14,102 nucleotides of DNA from CADCTB01 sp038214685 (GCA_038214685.1 JBBQRO010000080.1:1-14102); one strand, 5' to 3'. Positions 6,297 to 13,630 are shown, counted from the stretch's first letter. Numbers and translations: made by a program. The notes: generated by a model from the letters alone, not told the origin.

Positions 6297-6482
6297 TCAC
6301 CAGCTGGCCTTGGTCACGCCGGGAACCTCGCCGGCGTGCACCATCTCCCGGAGGCAGATCCGGCAGAGGTTGAACTTGCGGTACACGGCGCGCGGTCGCC
6401 CGCACCGGGCGCAGCGGGTGTAGGCCCGTACCTTGAACTTGGGCTTGCGCTGCTGCTTCTGGATGAGCGCTGTCTTGGCCAC
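6297..6482 (-). CDS. rpsZ: 30S ribosomal protein S14, zinc-binding type Z
   Basis: Short zinc-binding form of S14 (61 aa), an assembly protein of the 30S head. The product begins MAKTALIQKQQRKPKFKVRA and has Cys24-x2-Cys27 and Cys40-x2-Cys43 around CGRPRAVYRKFNLC, then ICLREMVHAGEVPGVTKASW at the end. This is the C+ form; zinc-free S14 paralogues are longer (about 100 aa) and usually encoded elsewhere. The start is GTG at 6482 with GAGGAG four bases upstream; no in-frame ATG is close. It lies 18 bases after rplE and 13 before rpsH. Confidence 0.96.
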   Translation of the reverse strand: MAKTALIQKQQRKPKFKVRAYTRCARCGRPRAVYRKFNLCRICLREMVHAGEVPGVTKASW

Positions 6483-6500
6483 GAGACTCCTCAGAACCCT

Positions 6501-7100
6501 CTACTGCGGTGCATCAGCACGTCGGAACGGGAAGCCGAAGGCGTCGAGCAGGGCTCGGCCCTCGGCATTGGTGCGGGCGGTGGTGACAATGGTGATGTCC
6601 ATGCCACGCACCGCGTCGATCTTGTCGTAGTCGACCTCGGGAAAAATGAGCTGCTCGTCGACGCCGAAGGTGTAGTTGCCCCGGCCGTCGAAGCCGTTGG
6701 GCGGCAACCCCCGGAAGTCACGAATGCGGGGGATGGCCAGGGCCACCAGCCGGTCGAGGAACTCCCACATGCGATCGCCCCGGAGGGTGACCTTGGCCCC
6801 TATGGGCACACCCTCGCGCAGCTTGAAGGCGGCGATGGAGCGCCGGGCCCGGGTCACGAGGGGCTTCTGGCCGGTGATGAGGGTGAGGTCGGTGACCGCC
6901 CCCTCGAGCAGGGACGCCTGCTGGGTGGCCCGACCCACGCCCATGTTGACCACGATCTTCTCGAGGCGGGGTACCTCCATGATGTTGCCGAGGCCGATCG
7001 AGTCCTTGAGCTCGGCCCGCAGGACCTCGTTGAAGCGAACCTTCAGCCGGGGCACCTCCTTGCTCGGAGATGCGGCGGTGGCGGTGTCAGTGTCGGCCAT
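6501..7100 (-). CDS. rplE: 50S ribosomal protein L5
   Basis: L5 binds 5S rRNA and contacts the P-site tRNA in the central protuberance. The core is unmistakable: PRLEKIVVNMGVGRATQQ, LITGQKPLVTRARRSIAAFK, REGVPIGAKVTLRGDRMWEF, and near the end RGMDITIVTTARTNAEGRAL. The product is 199 aa against about 180 in E. coli; the surplus is mostly an N-terminal acidic/alanine-rich leader (MADTDTATAASPSKEVP). The ATG at 7100 shares a base with the rplX stop (TGATG), so the N-terminal extension is genuinely part of the frame unless a later start is used; the next in-frame ATG cuts into the conserved core. Confidence 0.96.
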   Translation of the reverse strand: MADTDTATAASPSKEVPRLKVRFNEVLRAELKDSIGLGNIMEVPRLEKIVVNMGVGRATQQASLLEGAVTDLTLITGQKPLVTRARRSIAAFKLREGVPIGAKVTLRGDRMWEFLDRLVALAIPRIRDFRGLPPNGFDGRGNYTFGVDEQLIFPEVDYDKIDAVRGMDITIVTTARTNAEGRALLDAFGFPFRRADAPQ

Positions 7101-7405
7101 CAGACGTCACCTCCGCACTTGCGGCAGATGCGGATCTTCTTGTTCTGGTCGTCGAAGCGGTAGCCCACCCGGGTCGGCCCGCACGACGGACAGATCAAGG
7201 CCACGTTCGACGCCTGCATCGGCATGTCCTTGTCGATAATGCCCGCCTGCATGGTGGCCCGCAGCGCCCGCTGGTGCTTCTTGGCCACGTTGACGCCCTC
7301 GACGATGATCCGGCCTTCCTTGGGGAAGACGCGCATGATCTCGCCCTCGTCACCGCGGTCCTTGCCGGTGAGCACCTTCACCCGGTCGCCCTTCTTCAGC
7401 TTCAT
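7100..7405 (-). CDS. rplX: 50S ribosomal protein L24 with CxxC pairs
   Basis: L24 is an early-binding assembly protein near the peptide exit tunnel. The 101-aa product begins with the KOW motif (MKLKKGDRVKVLTGKDRGDE, then GEIMRVFPKEGRIIVEGVN). The C-terminal half holds two CxxC pairs, Cys72-x2-Cys75 (ICPSCGPTRVGYR) and Cys94-x2-Cys97 (RICRKCGGDV), which suggest a bound zinc; many L24 proteins carry them and others have lost them. The ATG at 7405 overlaps the rplN TGA by one base, and the stop overlaps the rplE start by one base, so the gene is coupled on both sides. Confidence 0.96.
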   Translation of the reverse strand: MKLKKGDRVKVLTGKDRGDEGEIMRVFPKEGRIIVEGVNVAKKHQRALRATMQAGIIDKDMPMQASNVALICPSCGPTRVGYRFDDQNKKIRICRKCGGDV

Positions 7406-7773
7406 CACAACACCTCTGGTGCGAGAGAGATGATCCTCATGAACTTCTTGTCCCGCAGTTCCCGGCCCACCGGGCCGAAGATGCGGGTGCCCCGCGGCTG
7501 CTGGGCGTCGTTGATGAGCACGGCGGCGTTCTCGTCGAAGCGGATGTAGCTGCCGTCGGGCCGGCGGTTCTCCTTCTTGGTGCGCACGACCACGCACTTC
7601 ACCACTTCGCCCTTTTTCACGGCCGCGCCAGGAATGGCCTCCTTCACCGTGCCGACGATGATGTCGCCGATGGAGGCGTAGCGACGCTTGGAGCCACCCA
7701 GCACCTTGATGCAGAGCACCTCCTTGGCGCCGGAGTTGTCGGCCACACGGAGTCGCGTCTCTTGCTGGATCAT
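7405..7773 (-). CDS. rplN: 50S ribosomal protein L14
   Basis: L14 lies at the subunit interface (bridges B5 and B8). The 122-aa product, exactly the usual length, begins MIQQETRLRVADNSGAKEVL and shows the family signature around IPGAAVKKGEVVKCVVVRTK, then RFDENAAVLINDAQQPRGTR and IFGPVGRELRDKKFMRIISL. The ATG at 7773 lies 25 bases after rpsQ. In E. coli this junction is where the S10 operon ends and the spc operon begins; here the short gap leaves no obvious room for both a terminator and a promoter, so the two blocks appear fused. Confidence 0.98.
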   Translation of the reverse strand: MIQQETRLRVADNSGAKEVLCIKVLGGSKRRYASIGDIIVGTVKEAIPGAAVKKGEVVKCVVVRTKKENRRPDGSYIRFDENAAVLINDAQQPRGTRIFGPVGRELRDKKFMRIISLAPEVL

Positions 7774-7798
7774 CGCTGTGTCTCCACGTTCGCGGGGC

Positions 7799-8089
7799 TC
7801 ACTTCGCCCTCTCGAGGACTTCGACGATGCGCCAGTGCTTCAGCTTGGAGAGCGGACGGGTCTCGCTGATGCGCACCCGGTCGCCCACCTTGGACTCGTT
7901 GGCCTCATCGTGGGCGTGGATGCGCTTGGTGCGCTGCACCGTCTTGGTGTAGCGACGGTGGCGGACCCGCTCGATCACGGCCACGACCGCGGTCTTGTCC
8001 ATGGCCGCCGAGACCACGACACCCTCGCGCACCTTGCGCGGGTTGGGTCGCGGCTCCTGCGCTTCGCTAGGGCTCTCGGCCTCAGCCAT
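7799..8089 (-). CDS. rpsQ: 30S ribosomal protein S17
   Basis: S17 is a primary 16S rRNA-binding OB-fold protein. The 96-aa product has the core RKVREGVVVSAAMDKTAVVA and continues VIERVRHRRYTKTVQRTKRI, then the signature GDRVRISETRPLSKLKHWRI. An 18-residue N-terminal extension rich in Glu, Pro and Ala (MAEAESPSEAQEPRPNPR) makes it somewhat longer than the E. coli protein (about 84 aa). Its start overlaps the end of rpmC by eight bases (8082-8089), which makes translational coupling likely. It precedes rplN by 25 bases. Confidence 0.96.
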   Translation of the reverse strand: MAEAESPSEAQEPRPNPRKVREGVVVSAAMDKTAVVAVIERVRHRRYTKTVQRTKRIHAHDEANESKVGDRVRISETRPLSKLKHWRIVEVLERAK

Positions 8090-8408
8090 TGCTCTCTCCC
8101 TCGTCTTCGTCTGTCGCGCCGCCGCTGCGGCTGGCGGCCACCCGGGCCTGGCGAGCCTCGGCCGCGGCCCGCCACTCAGCGTCGGCCTCGGCCTCCGCCG
8201 CCTCGGCGGCGGCGATCTCGTTCTCCCGCAGCAGGGTCTCGATGCGGGCGATGTCCCGCCGCAGCTGTCCCAGGCGGGCGTAGTTGTCGAGCTGGCCGGT
8301 GACGTGCTGGAACCGCAGGTTGAAGTGCTCGAGGCGGGCCTCGGCCAACCGGGTGCCCAGCTCGTCGTCGTCCATCTCCCGAAGTTCCGACGTTCGTGAC
8401 GATGCCAT
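8082..8408 (-). CDS. rpmC: 50S ribosomal protein L29 with long Ala/Glu tail
   Basis: L29 sits next to L23 at the tunnel exit. The first 65 residues are a normal L29 (SSRTSELREMDDDELGTRLA, then EARLEHFNLRFQHVTGQLDN, then RRDIARIETLLRE). After that the frame runs about 43 residues further through an alanine/glutamate-rich segment (AAAEAAEAEADAEWRAAAEA) expected to be helical, ending in a Ser/Gly/acidic tip. Total 108 aa against about 65 usually. The ATG at 8408 overlaps the rplP TGA by one base (TGATG). The tail ends in the eight-base overlap with rpsQ, so it is not an annotation artefact of a missed stop. Confidence 0.94.
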   Translation of the reverse strand: MASSRTSELREMDDDELGTRLAEARLEHFNLRFQHVTGQLDNYARLGQLRRDIARIETLLRENEIAAAEAAEAEADAEWRAAAEARQARVAASRSGGATDEDEGESNG

Positions 8409-8824
8409 CAGAGTTCCTCCGCCCGCACGATGATCTTGGCCTTGATGGGCAGCTTCTGGATGGCCCGGTTCATGGCCTCGCGAGCCAGGGGCTCGGCCAC
8501 GCCGGCCAGCTCGAACATCACCCGACCGGGCTTGACCACCGCCACCCAGTGCTCCGGGTTGCCCTTGCCCGAGCCCATGCGGGTCTCGGCCGGCTTCTCG
8601 GTGACCGGCTTGTCCGGGAAGATGTTGATCCAGACCTTGCCACCACGCTTGATGTGGCGGGTCATGGCGATACGTGCAGCCTCGATCTGGCGGGCGGTGA
8701 TCCACCCCGGCTCCAGGGCCTGGATGCCGAAGTCACCGAAGGTGATCTCGCTCCCGCCGGTGGCCTTCCCGGTCAGCCGGCCGCGGTGCTGCTTGCGGTG
8801 CTTGACCCTGCGCGGCATCAACAT
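8408..8824 (-). CDS. rplP: 50S ribosomal protein L16
   Basis: L16 helps shape the A site and peptidyl-transferase centre. The 138-aa product starts MLMPRRVKHRKQHRGRLTGK and contains TFGDFGIQALEPGWITARQI, HIKRGGKVWINIFPDKPVTE and KPAETRMGSGKGNPEHWVAV, all hallmarks. I chose ATG 8824 over ATG 8818 because bacterial L16 begins ML-PRRVK; both share the same GGGGA upstream. It starts one base after the rpsC stop and its own stop overlaps the rpmC start by one base. A longer open frame upstream lies inside rpsC and is not used. Confidence 0.97.
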   Translation of the reverse strand: MLMPRRVKHRKQHRGRLTGKATGGSEITFGDFGIQALEPGWITARQIEAARIAMTRHIKRGGKVWINIFPDKPVTEKPAETRMGSGKGNPEHWVAVVKPGRVMFELAGVAEPLAREAMNRAIQKLPIKAKIIVRAEEL

Positions 8825-8825
8825 G

Positions 8826-9833
<1,008 letters not shown>

Positions 9834-9835
9834 GA

Positions 9836-10576
9836 CTACTTCGACTCCTCTTCGGTGTTCGTGGCCTCTTCCGCCTCTGTTGTGGACGCCTCTGTTGTGG
9901 ACGCCTCTGGTGTGGATGTTTCCGGGATGGCGCCTGCCTCTGACGTGGAGGCTCCGGGCTTGGCGAGCATCTCGTCGATGGTTGCCGCCTCCGATGTGGA
10001 CGCGTCGGTGGCGACCGGCGCGGCCCCCCGCTCCTCCGGACGGCGCCGTGTGGGCCGACCGCGGGACTCTGCCGCCGGCTCGGCGCCACCGGTGCGCCGC
10101 CGACGACGGTCGCCGGTGACGCCCTGGGCCCGCCGGGCCCGGCGCTCCTGCAGCTCACGGTCGGGCAGGCGGGACACGAGCAGGGTGATGTGACAGGTGC
10201 GCTTACGGATGCGGGTGGCCCGGCCCCGGGCCCGGGGCCGCCAGCGCTTGAGCGTCGGGCCCTCATCCGCATAGCAGGCGGAGACGAACAACTCGTCGCC
10301 GATCATGGAGTGGTCGTGCTCGGCGTTGGCGATAGCGGAATCCAGCAGCTTGCCGACCACGATGGCCGCGTCGCGCTCGCAGAACTTCAGTATCTCCCGC
10401 GCCCGGTCGGCGTCGTAGCCGCGAATGAGGTCGAGGACCTGCCGTACCTTGTAGGGGGAGATACGCACGTACCGGGCGACAGCCCGGGTGGAGGTGACGG
10501 GCGTGCGCACGGCCACCGACCGCGACTCCGGCCGCCGGCGCATGACCGGTGCTTCGTTGAGCTTGGGGCCGGTCAT
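9836..10576 (-). CDS. rplV: 50S ribosomal protein L22 with long repeat-bearing tail
   Basis: L22 reaches into the peptide exit tunnel, where its beta hairpin helps form the constriction. The core spans residues 28-137 (STRAVARYVRISPYKVRQVL; GKLLDSAIANAEHDHS; and the hairpin region GPTLKRWRPRARGRATRIRK). After it comes an Arg-rich joint (about 140-185) and a Ser/Thr/Glu/Ala tail (about 190-246) with five copies of an ST-x-EA unit. Total 246 aa against about 110 in E. coli. The N-terminus also has about 27 extra residues. The ATG at 10576 overlaps the rpsS TGA by one base. The tail ends two bases before rpsC, so it is fixed by the next gene. Confidence 0.94.
   Translation of the reverse strand: MTGPKLNEAPVMRRRPESRSVAVRTPVTSTRAVARYVRISPYKVRQVLDLIRGYDADRAREILKFCERDAAIVVGKLLDSAIANAEHDHSMIGDELFVSACYADEGPTLKRWRPRARGRATRIRKRTCHITLLVSRLPDRELQERRARRAQGVTGDRRRRRTGGAEPAAESRGRPTRRRPEERGAAPVATDASTSEAATIDEMLAKPGASTSEAGAIPETSTPEASTTEASTTEAEEATNTEEESK
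9873..10001 (-). repeat. 15-bp coding repeat in rplV (ST-x-EA units)
   Basis: Plus-strand 15-base units sit at 9873-9887, 9888-9902 (identical, GCCTCTGTTGTGGAC) and 9903-9917 (two changes), with diverged copies at 9936-9950 and 9987-10001. In the sense frame they encode STTEA, STTEA, STPEA, STSEA and STSEA. Three units are in perfect tandem. Because the unit is a multiple of three, copy number can change without breaking rplV, as expected of a coding minisatellite. Confidence 0.85.
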
Positions 10577-10854
10577 CAGCGCCTCCCCGCCCGCTCCTGG
10601 CCGGCGTGGAACCGGAAGGTGCGGGTGAGGGCGAACTCGCCCAGCTTGTGGCCGACCATGGCCTCGGTGATGTACACGGGCACGTGCTTTCGCCCGTCGT
10701 GCACCGCGATGGTGTGCCCGACCATGTCGGGGATCACCGTCGAGCGACGGGACCAGGTCTTGATGACCCGCTTCTCGCCCTTGGCGTTGAGGGCGTCGAC
10801 CTTCCTCAGGAGGTGGTCGTCGATGAACGGGCCCTTCTTGAGGCTTCTTGCCAT
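10576..10854 (-). CDS. rpsS: 30S ribosomal protein S19
   Basis: S19 lies in the 30S head and works with S13 at the central-protuberance bridge. The 92-aa product begins MARSLKKGPFIDDHLLRKVD and contains IKTWSRRSTVIPDMVGHTIA, VHDGRKHVPVYITEAMVGHK and LGEFALTRTFRFHAG, the complete S19 signature at the normal length. The ATG at 10854 has an AAGGGAAGAG purine run upstream and is 11 bases after rplB. Its stop overlaps the rplV start by one base. Confidence 0.98.
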   Translation of the reverse strand: MARSLKKGPFIDDHLLRKVDALNAKGEKRVIKTWSRRSTVIPDMVGHTIAVHDGRKHVPVYITEAMVGHKLGEFALTRTFRFHAGQERAGRR

Positions 10855-10865
10855 GGTCTCTTCCC

Positions 10866-11702
10866 TTACCTGCGGGAACCGCGCGTCCGGCGGCGTCGGA
10901 TGATGAGCTTCTGGGACGGCTTGTTGTTGTTGCGGGTCCGGCCCTCGGGCTGGCCCCAGGGCGAGACCGGATGGCGACCACCCGAGGTCTTGCCCTCGCC
11001 GCCGCCGTGGGGGTGGTCGACCGGGTTCATGGCCACACCACGGCTCTGGGGGCGGACGCCCTTCCAGCGGTTGCGTCCGGCCTTGCCGATGGAAAGCAGC
11101 TCGGCCTCGGAGTTGCCGACCTCGCCGATGGTGGCCCGGCAGTCGATGGGCACCCGCCGCATCTCGGTGCTGGGCAGCCGCAGGGTGGCGAAGTCGCCCT
11201 CCTTGGCCACCAGCTGGATGCTGGAACCGGCGCCCCGGCCCATCTTGCCGCCGGCGCCCGCCTTCAGCTCCACGTTGTGCACCGTTGTGCCTACGGGGAT
11301 GAAGCGAAGGGGCAAGGCGTTGCCGGGGCGGATGTCGGCCTTCTGGCCGCTCTCGAGGAGGTCGCCCACCCGCACCTTGGCGGGAGCCAGGATGTAGCGC
11401 TTCTCGCCGTCGAGGTAGTGAAGCAGGGCGATGCGGGCGTTGCGGTTCGGGTCGTGCTCGATGGTGGCCACCTTGGCCGGCACGCCGTCCTTGTCCCGCT
11501 TGAAGTCGATGATGCGGTACTGGCGCTTGTGGCCGCCACCGCGGTGGCGGGCCGTCTTGCGCCCGTAGCTGTTGCGCCCTCCCGACTTGGGGAGGGGGGC
11601 AACGAGCGTCTTCTCCGGCGTGGCGGTGGTGATGTCGGAGAAGTCGGAGACGGTCTGGAACCGCCGGCCGGCACTGGTGGGCTTGCGCTTGCGAAGGGGC
11701 AT
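10866..11702 (-). CDS. rplB: 50S ribosomal protein L2
   Basis: L2 is a primary 23S rRNA-binding protein near the peptidyl-transferase centre and is needed for subunit association. The 278-aa product has the N-terminal RNA-binding part (KSGGRNSYGRKTARHRGGGH, then KRQYRIIDFKRDKDG), an OB fold, an SH3-like barrel (LKAGAGGKMGRGAGSSIQLV), and the conserved loop VAMNPVDHPHGGGEGKTSGG whose histidine is essential in E. coli L2. Length is normal and there is no tail, unlike L22 and S3 nearby. The ATG at 11702 lies 13 bases after rplW, and rpsS follows after 11 bases. Confidence 0.98.
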   Translation of the reverse strand: MPLRKRKPTSAGRRFQTVSDFSDITTATPEKTLVAPLPKSGGRNSYGRKTARHRGGGHKRQYRIIDFKRDKDGVPAKVATIEHDPNRNARIALLHYLDGEKRYILAPAKVRVGDLLESGQKADIRPGNALPLRFIPVGTTVHNVELKAGAGGKMGRGAGSSIQLVAKEGDFATLRLPSTEMRRVPIDCRATIGEVGNSEAELLSIGKAGRNRWKGVRPQSRGVAMNPVDHPHGGGEGKTSGGRHPVSPWGQPEGRTRNNNKPSQKLIIRRRRTRGSRR

Positions 11703-11715
11703 GGTGACTCCTCCC

Positions 11716-12006
11716 TCAGCTCTCGAAGAGGTCGATGCGGCCGCCGGAGGCCAGGGTGACGATGGCCCGCTTGGTGTCGGGACGCTTGCCGAAGGTGCCC
11801 GACTTGCGGTTCCGCTTGCGCTTGCCCTTGCGGTTCAGCGTGTTCACCTTGGCGACCTGGACGTTGAAGATTGTCTCAATTGCGTCGGCGATCTCGATCT
11901 TGCTGGACCGGGGGTCGACCACGAAGGTGTAGACGCCGTCATCGAGCAGCCCGTAGGACTTCTCGCTCACGACCGGGCGGATGATGATGCTGCGAGGATC
12001 ACTCAT
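11716..12006 (-). CDS. rplW: 50S ribosomal protein L23
   Basis: L23 forms the docking site for trigger factor and SRP at the tunnel exit. The 96-aa product begins MSDPRSIIIRPVVSEKSYGL and includes YTFVVDPRSSKIEIADAIET and FNVQVAKVNTLNRKGKRKRN, the standard fold and the tunnel-facing loop, then the basic stretch RKSGTFGKRPDTKRAIVTL. Length is ordinary. The ATG at 12006 overlaps the rplD stop in an ATGA junction, so translation is probably coupled to rplD. Confidence 0.97.
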   Translation of the reverse strand: MSDPRSIIIRPVVSEKSYGLLDDGVYTFVVDPRSSKIEIADAIETIFNVQVAKVNTLNRKGKRKRNRKSGTFGKRPDTKRAIVTLASGGRIDLFES

Positions 12007-12707
12007 CGGGTCGCCACCTCGGTGTCGGTGTCGGTACCAGTGCCGGCCGGCGGGGCGGCGTTGGTGGTGTCAGGCATCTCCGGGTCGGTTGGGCCGCCGG
12101 CACCGGTGGGCAGGTTGTCGCGGGTGAAGACCACCCAGTCGGAGCACAGCACGTCGTAGGCGTTGAGCTCCGACGGCAGGATGAGGTGGACCTTGGGCAG
12201 GTTGCGGAACGACTTGGCCGCCGACTCCTGCTCCCGGTCGAGGACGAGCAGGATCCGTCCGGTCAGGCCGAGAGTGGCCAGCGCCGCCCTGGCGTCGCTG
12301 GTCTTGGGCGCCGGGAAGTCCCAGCCGTCGACGACCACGACCTTGCCCTCGGCGGCCCGGTCGGACAGGGCCGAGCGAAGGGCGGCGGCCACCATCTTCT
12401 TCGGGGTGCGCTGGGCGTAGCTGCGGGGCTTGGGGCCGAGGGCCACGCCACCGCCCCGCCAGTGCGGCGCACGGGTGGAGCCCTGCCGGGCCCGGCCTGA
12501 GCCCTTCTGGCGCCAGGGCTTGCGCCCGCCGCCGCGGACCTCGGCCCGGGTCAGGGTGCTCTGATCGCCGGAACGGATGCCCGCCAGCTGGGCGGTGACG
12601 ACCTGGTGCATCAGGGCCACGTTGGGAGTGACGCCGAAGACGTCGTCGGCCAGGGTGGTGGTGCCCACCGAGTCGCCGGAGGCGTTGCGAATGTCGACGG
12701 AGGCCAT
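12003..12707 (-). CDS. rplD: 50S ribosomal protein L4 with low-complexity tail
   Basis: L4 reaches into the exit tunnel; in E. coli it also represses the S10 operon. The 234-aa product has the conserved loop RAEVRGGGRKPWRQKGSGRA, RQGSTRAPHWRGGGVALGPK, and the C-terminal Rossmann-like part (VVVVDGWDFPAPKTSDA and ILLVLDREQESAAKSFRNLP). The last 34 or so residues are a Pro/Thr/Asp-rich tail (TGTDTDTEVATR at the end). I chose ATG 12707 because AAGGG lies at good spacing; the TTG at 12713 has no room for a ribosome binding site. The stop overlaps rplW by four bases, and rplC ends three bases upstream of this start codon. Confidence 0.96.
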   Translation of the reverse strand: MASVDIRNASGDSVGTTTLADDVFGVTPNVALMHQVVTAQLAGIRSGDQSTLTRAEVRGGGRKPWRQKGSGRARQGSTRAPHWRGGGVALGPKPRSYAQRTPKKMVAAALRSALSDRAAEGKVVVVDGWDFPAPKTSDARAALATLGLTGRILLVLDREQESAAKSFRNLPKVHLILPSELNAYDVLCSDWVVFTRDNLPTGAGGPTDPEMPDTTNAAPPAGTGTDTDTEVATR

Positions 12708-12709
12708 GC

Positions 12710-13375
12710 TCAACCCTTCGCTTCAGTACCCTGGGAGGCGGTGGTGCGGACCGCATCGCGGATCAGCACCAGTCCGCCGCGAGGGCCAGGCACGGCGCCC
12801 TTGAGCAGGATGATCTGGCGGTCGGCGTCGGCTTGGACGACTTCGAGGTTCAGGGTGGTCACCTGCTGGTGGCCCATGCGCCCGGCCATCTTGGTGCCCT
12901 TGAACACCCGGGCGGGCGTGGCACACGCTCCGATGGCGCCCGGTGACCGGTGCTTCTTGTGCGTGCCGTGCCCGGCGCCCAGGCCCTTGAAATTGTGGCG
13001 CTTCATGACGCCGGCGAAACCCTTGCCCTTGCTGACGCCGGTGACGTCGACCTTCTCGCCCGCGCTCAGAATGGTGGCGGTGATCTCGTCGCCCACCGAG
13101 TACTGCCCGGAGTCGTCGACACGCAGCTCGACCAGGCGCTTGCCCGGGTCGACCCCCGCCTTGGCGAAGTGACCGGCGTCGGGCTTGTTCAGCCGGGACG
13201 GGCGCTGGGCGCCGAAGGTCACCTGCACTGCGCTGTAGCCGTCAGTCTCGGGCGTCTTGACCTGCACCACCCGGCACGGCGCAACCCGAACGAGGGTGAC
13301 CGGAATGGCACGGTTCTGGTCGTCCCAGATCTGTGTCATGCCGACCTTCTCGCCGACGATCGCCTTCTTTGCCAT
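12710..13375 (-). CDS. rplC: 50S ribosomal protein L3
   Basis: L3 is an early assembly protein that reaches the peptidyl-transferase centre. The 221-aa product begins MAKKAIVGEKVGMTQIWDDQ and contains GVSKGKGFAGVMKRHNFKGL, GAGHGTHKKHRSPGAIGACA and FKGTKMAGRMGHQQVTTLNL, all hallmarks. I start at ATG 13375 because conserved L3 sequence begins exactly there. Its ribosome binding site is weak (AGAGG about 12 bases upstream). The frame is open for 97 codons further upstream, with an ATG at 13570 that has a better ribosome binding site, but that extension has no L3 character and has more A/T-ending codons. rplD follows with a three-base gap. Confidence 0.95.
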   Translation of the reverse strand: MAKKAIVGEKVGMTQIWDDQNRAIPVTLVRVAPCRVVQVKTPETDGYSAVQVTFGAQRPSRLNKPDAGHFAKAGVDPGKRLVELRVDDSGQYSVGDEITATILSAGEKVDVTGVSKGKGFAGVMKRHNFKGLGAGHGTHKKHRSPGAIGACATPARVFKGTKMAGRMGHQQVTTLNLEVVQADADRQIILLKGAVPGPRGGLVLIRDAVRTTASQGTEAKG

Positions 13376-13594
13376 GGCTCGTGTCTGCCTCTGCCTTGAG
13401 TGTGGAAGTGCTCGTGTGGGCCGGAGGCTCACGCGGAAGCTCCGCACGGGTCCTAGCTGCGTGAAACGCAGGTACCGCCCGGCGGAGCGATGGATTGTGC
13501 CTCGGTGTACCGACGGCGCCGTTGGAACGGCACTGCCGGCGACCAAGGACGTCGACTGGAGGAGGAGCATGCGGCTCTCCTCGTGAACTTGAAG
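13376..13594 (-). promoter_or_regulatory. Structured leader region between rpsJ and rplC
   Basis: This non-coding stretch is predicted to fold into a series of hairpins in the sense RNA. At 13562-13582 six pairs enclose the AGC and ATG of an upstream start and cover its ribosome binding site. At 13518-13531 there are five pairs with a four-base loop, at 13502-13513 four pairs with a four-base loop, at 13457-13471 six pairs with a three-base loop, and at 13430-13448 eight pairs (two G-U) with a three-base loop. In the L3 frame about 18 of 65 codons after the ATG at 13570 end in A or T, more than in the genes, which favours RNA function over coding. The ligand, if any, is unknown; L3 or L4 autoregulation is a guess. 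Confidence 0.55.
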
Positions 13595-13630
13595 AGTATA
13601 GCGCCTCCGGGGAGGAGTCCTCTGGAGAGG
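13595..13630 (-). promoter_or_regulatory. Putative promoter with tandem palindromes after rpsJ
   Basis: On the sense strand TATACT (13595-13600) is a good -10 hexamer, with a purine about ten bases on as a possible start. No TTGACA-like -35 is visible at 16-18 bases. Where it would lie are two 12-base palindromes, CCTCCGGGGAGG (13604-13615) and CCTCTGGAGAGG (13619-13630), repeated with a 15-base period and beginning directly after the rpsJ stop. They could be operator half-sites for an activator or repressor, or small RNA hairpins. Confidence 0.45.

Noticed and set aside
7774..7798. Separate spc promoter between rpsQ and rplN
   Set aside because: The 25-base gap shows no -10/-35 pair and has little room; a promoter inside rpsQ cannot be excluded.
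12708..12713. TTG at 12713 as the rplD start
   Set aside because: The AAGGG ribosome site would have no spacing to TTG, whereas it is well placed for ATG 12707.
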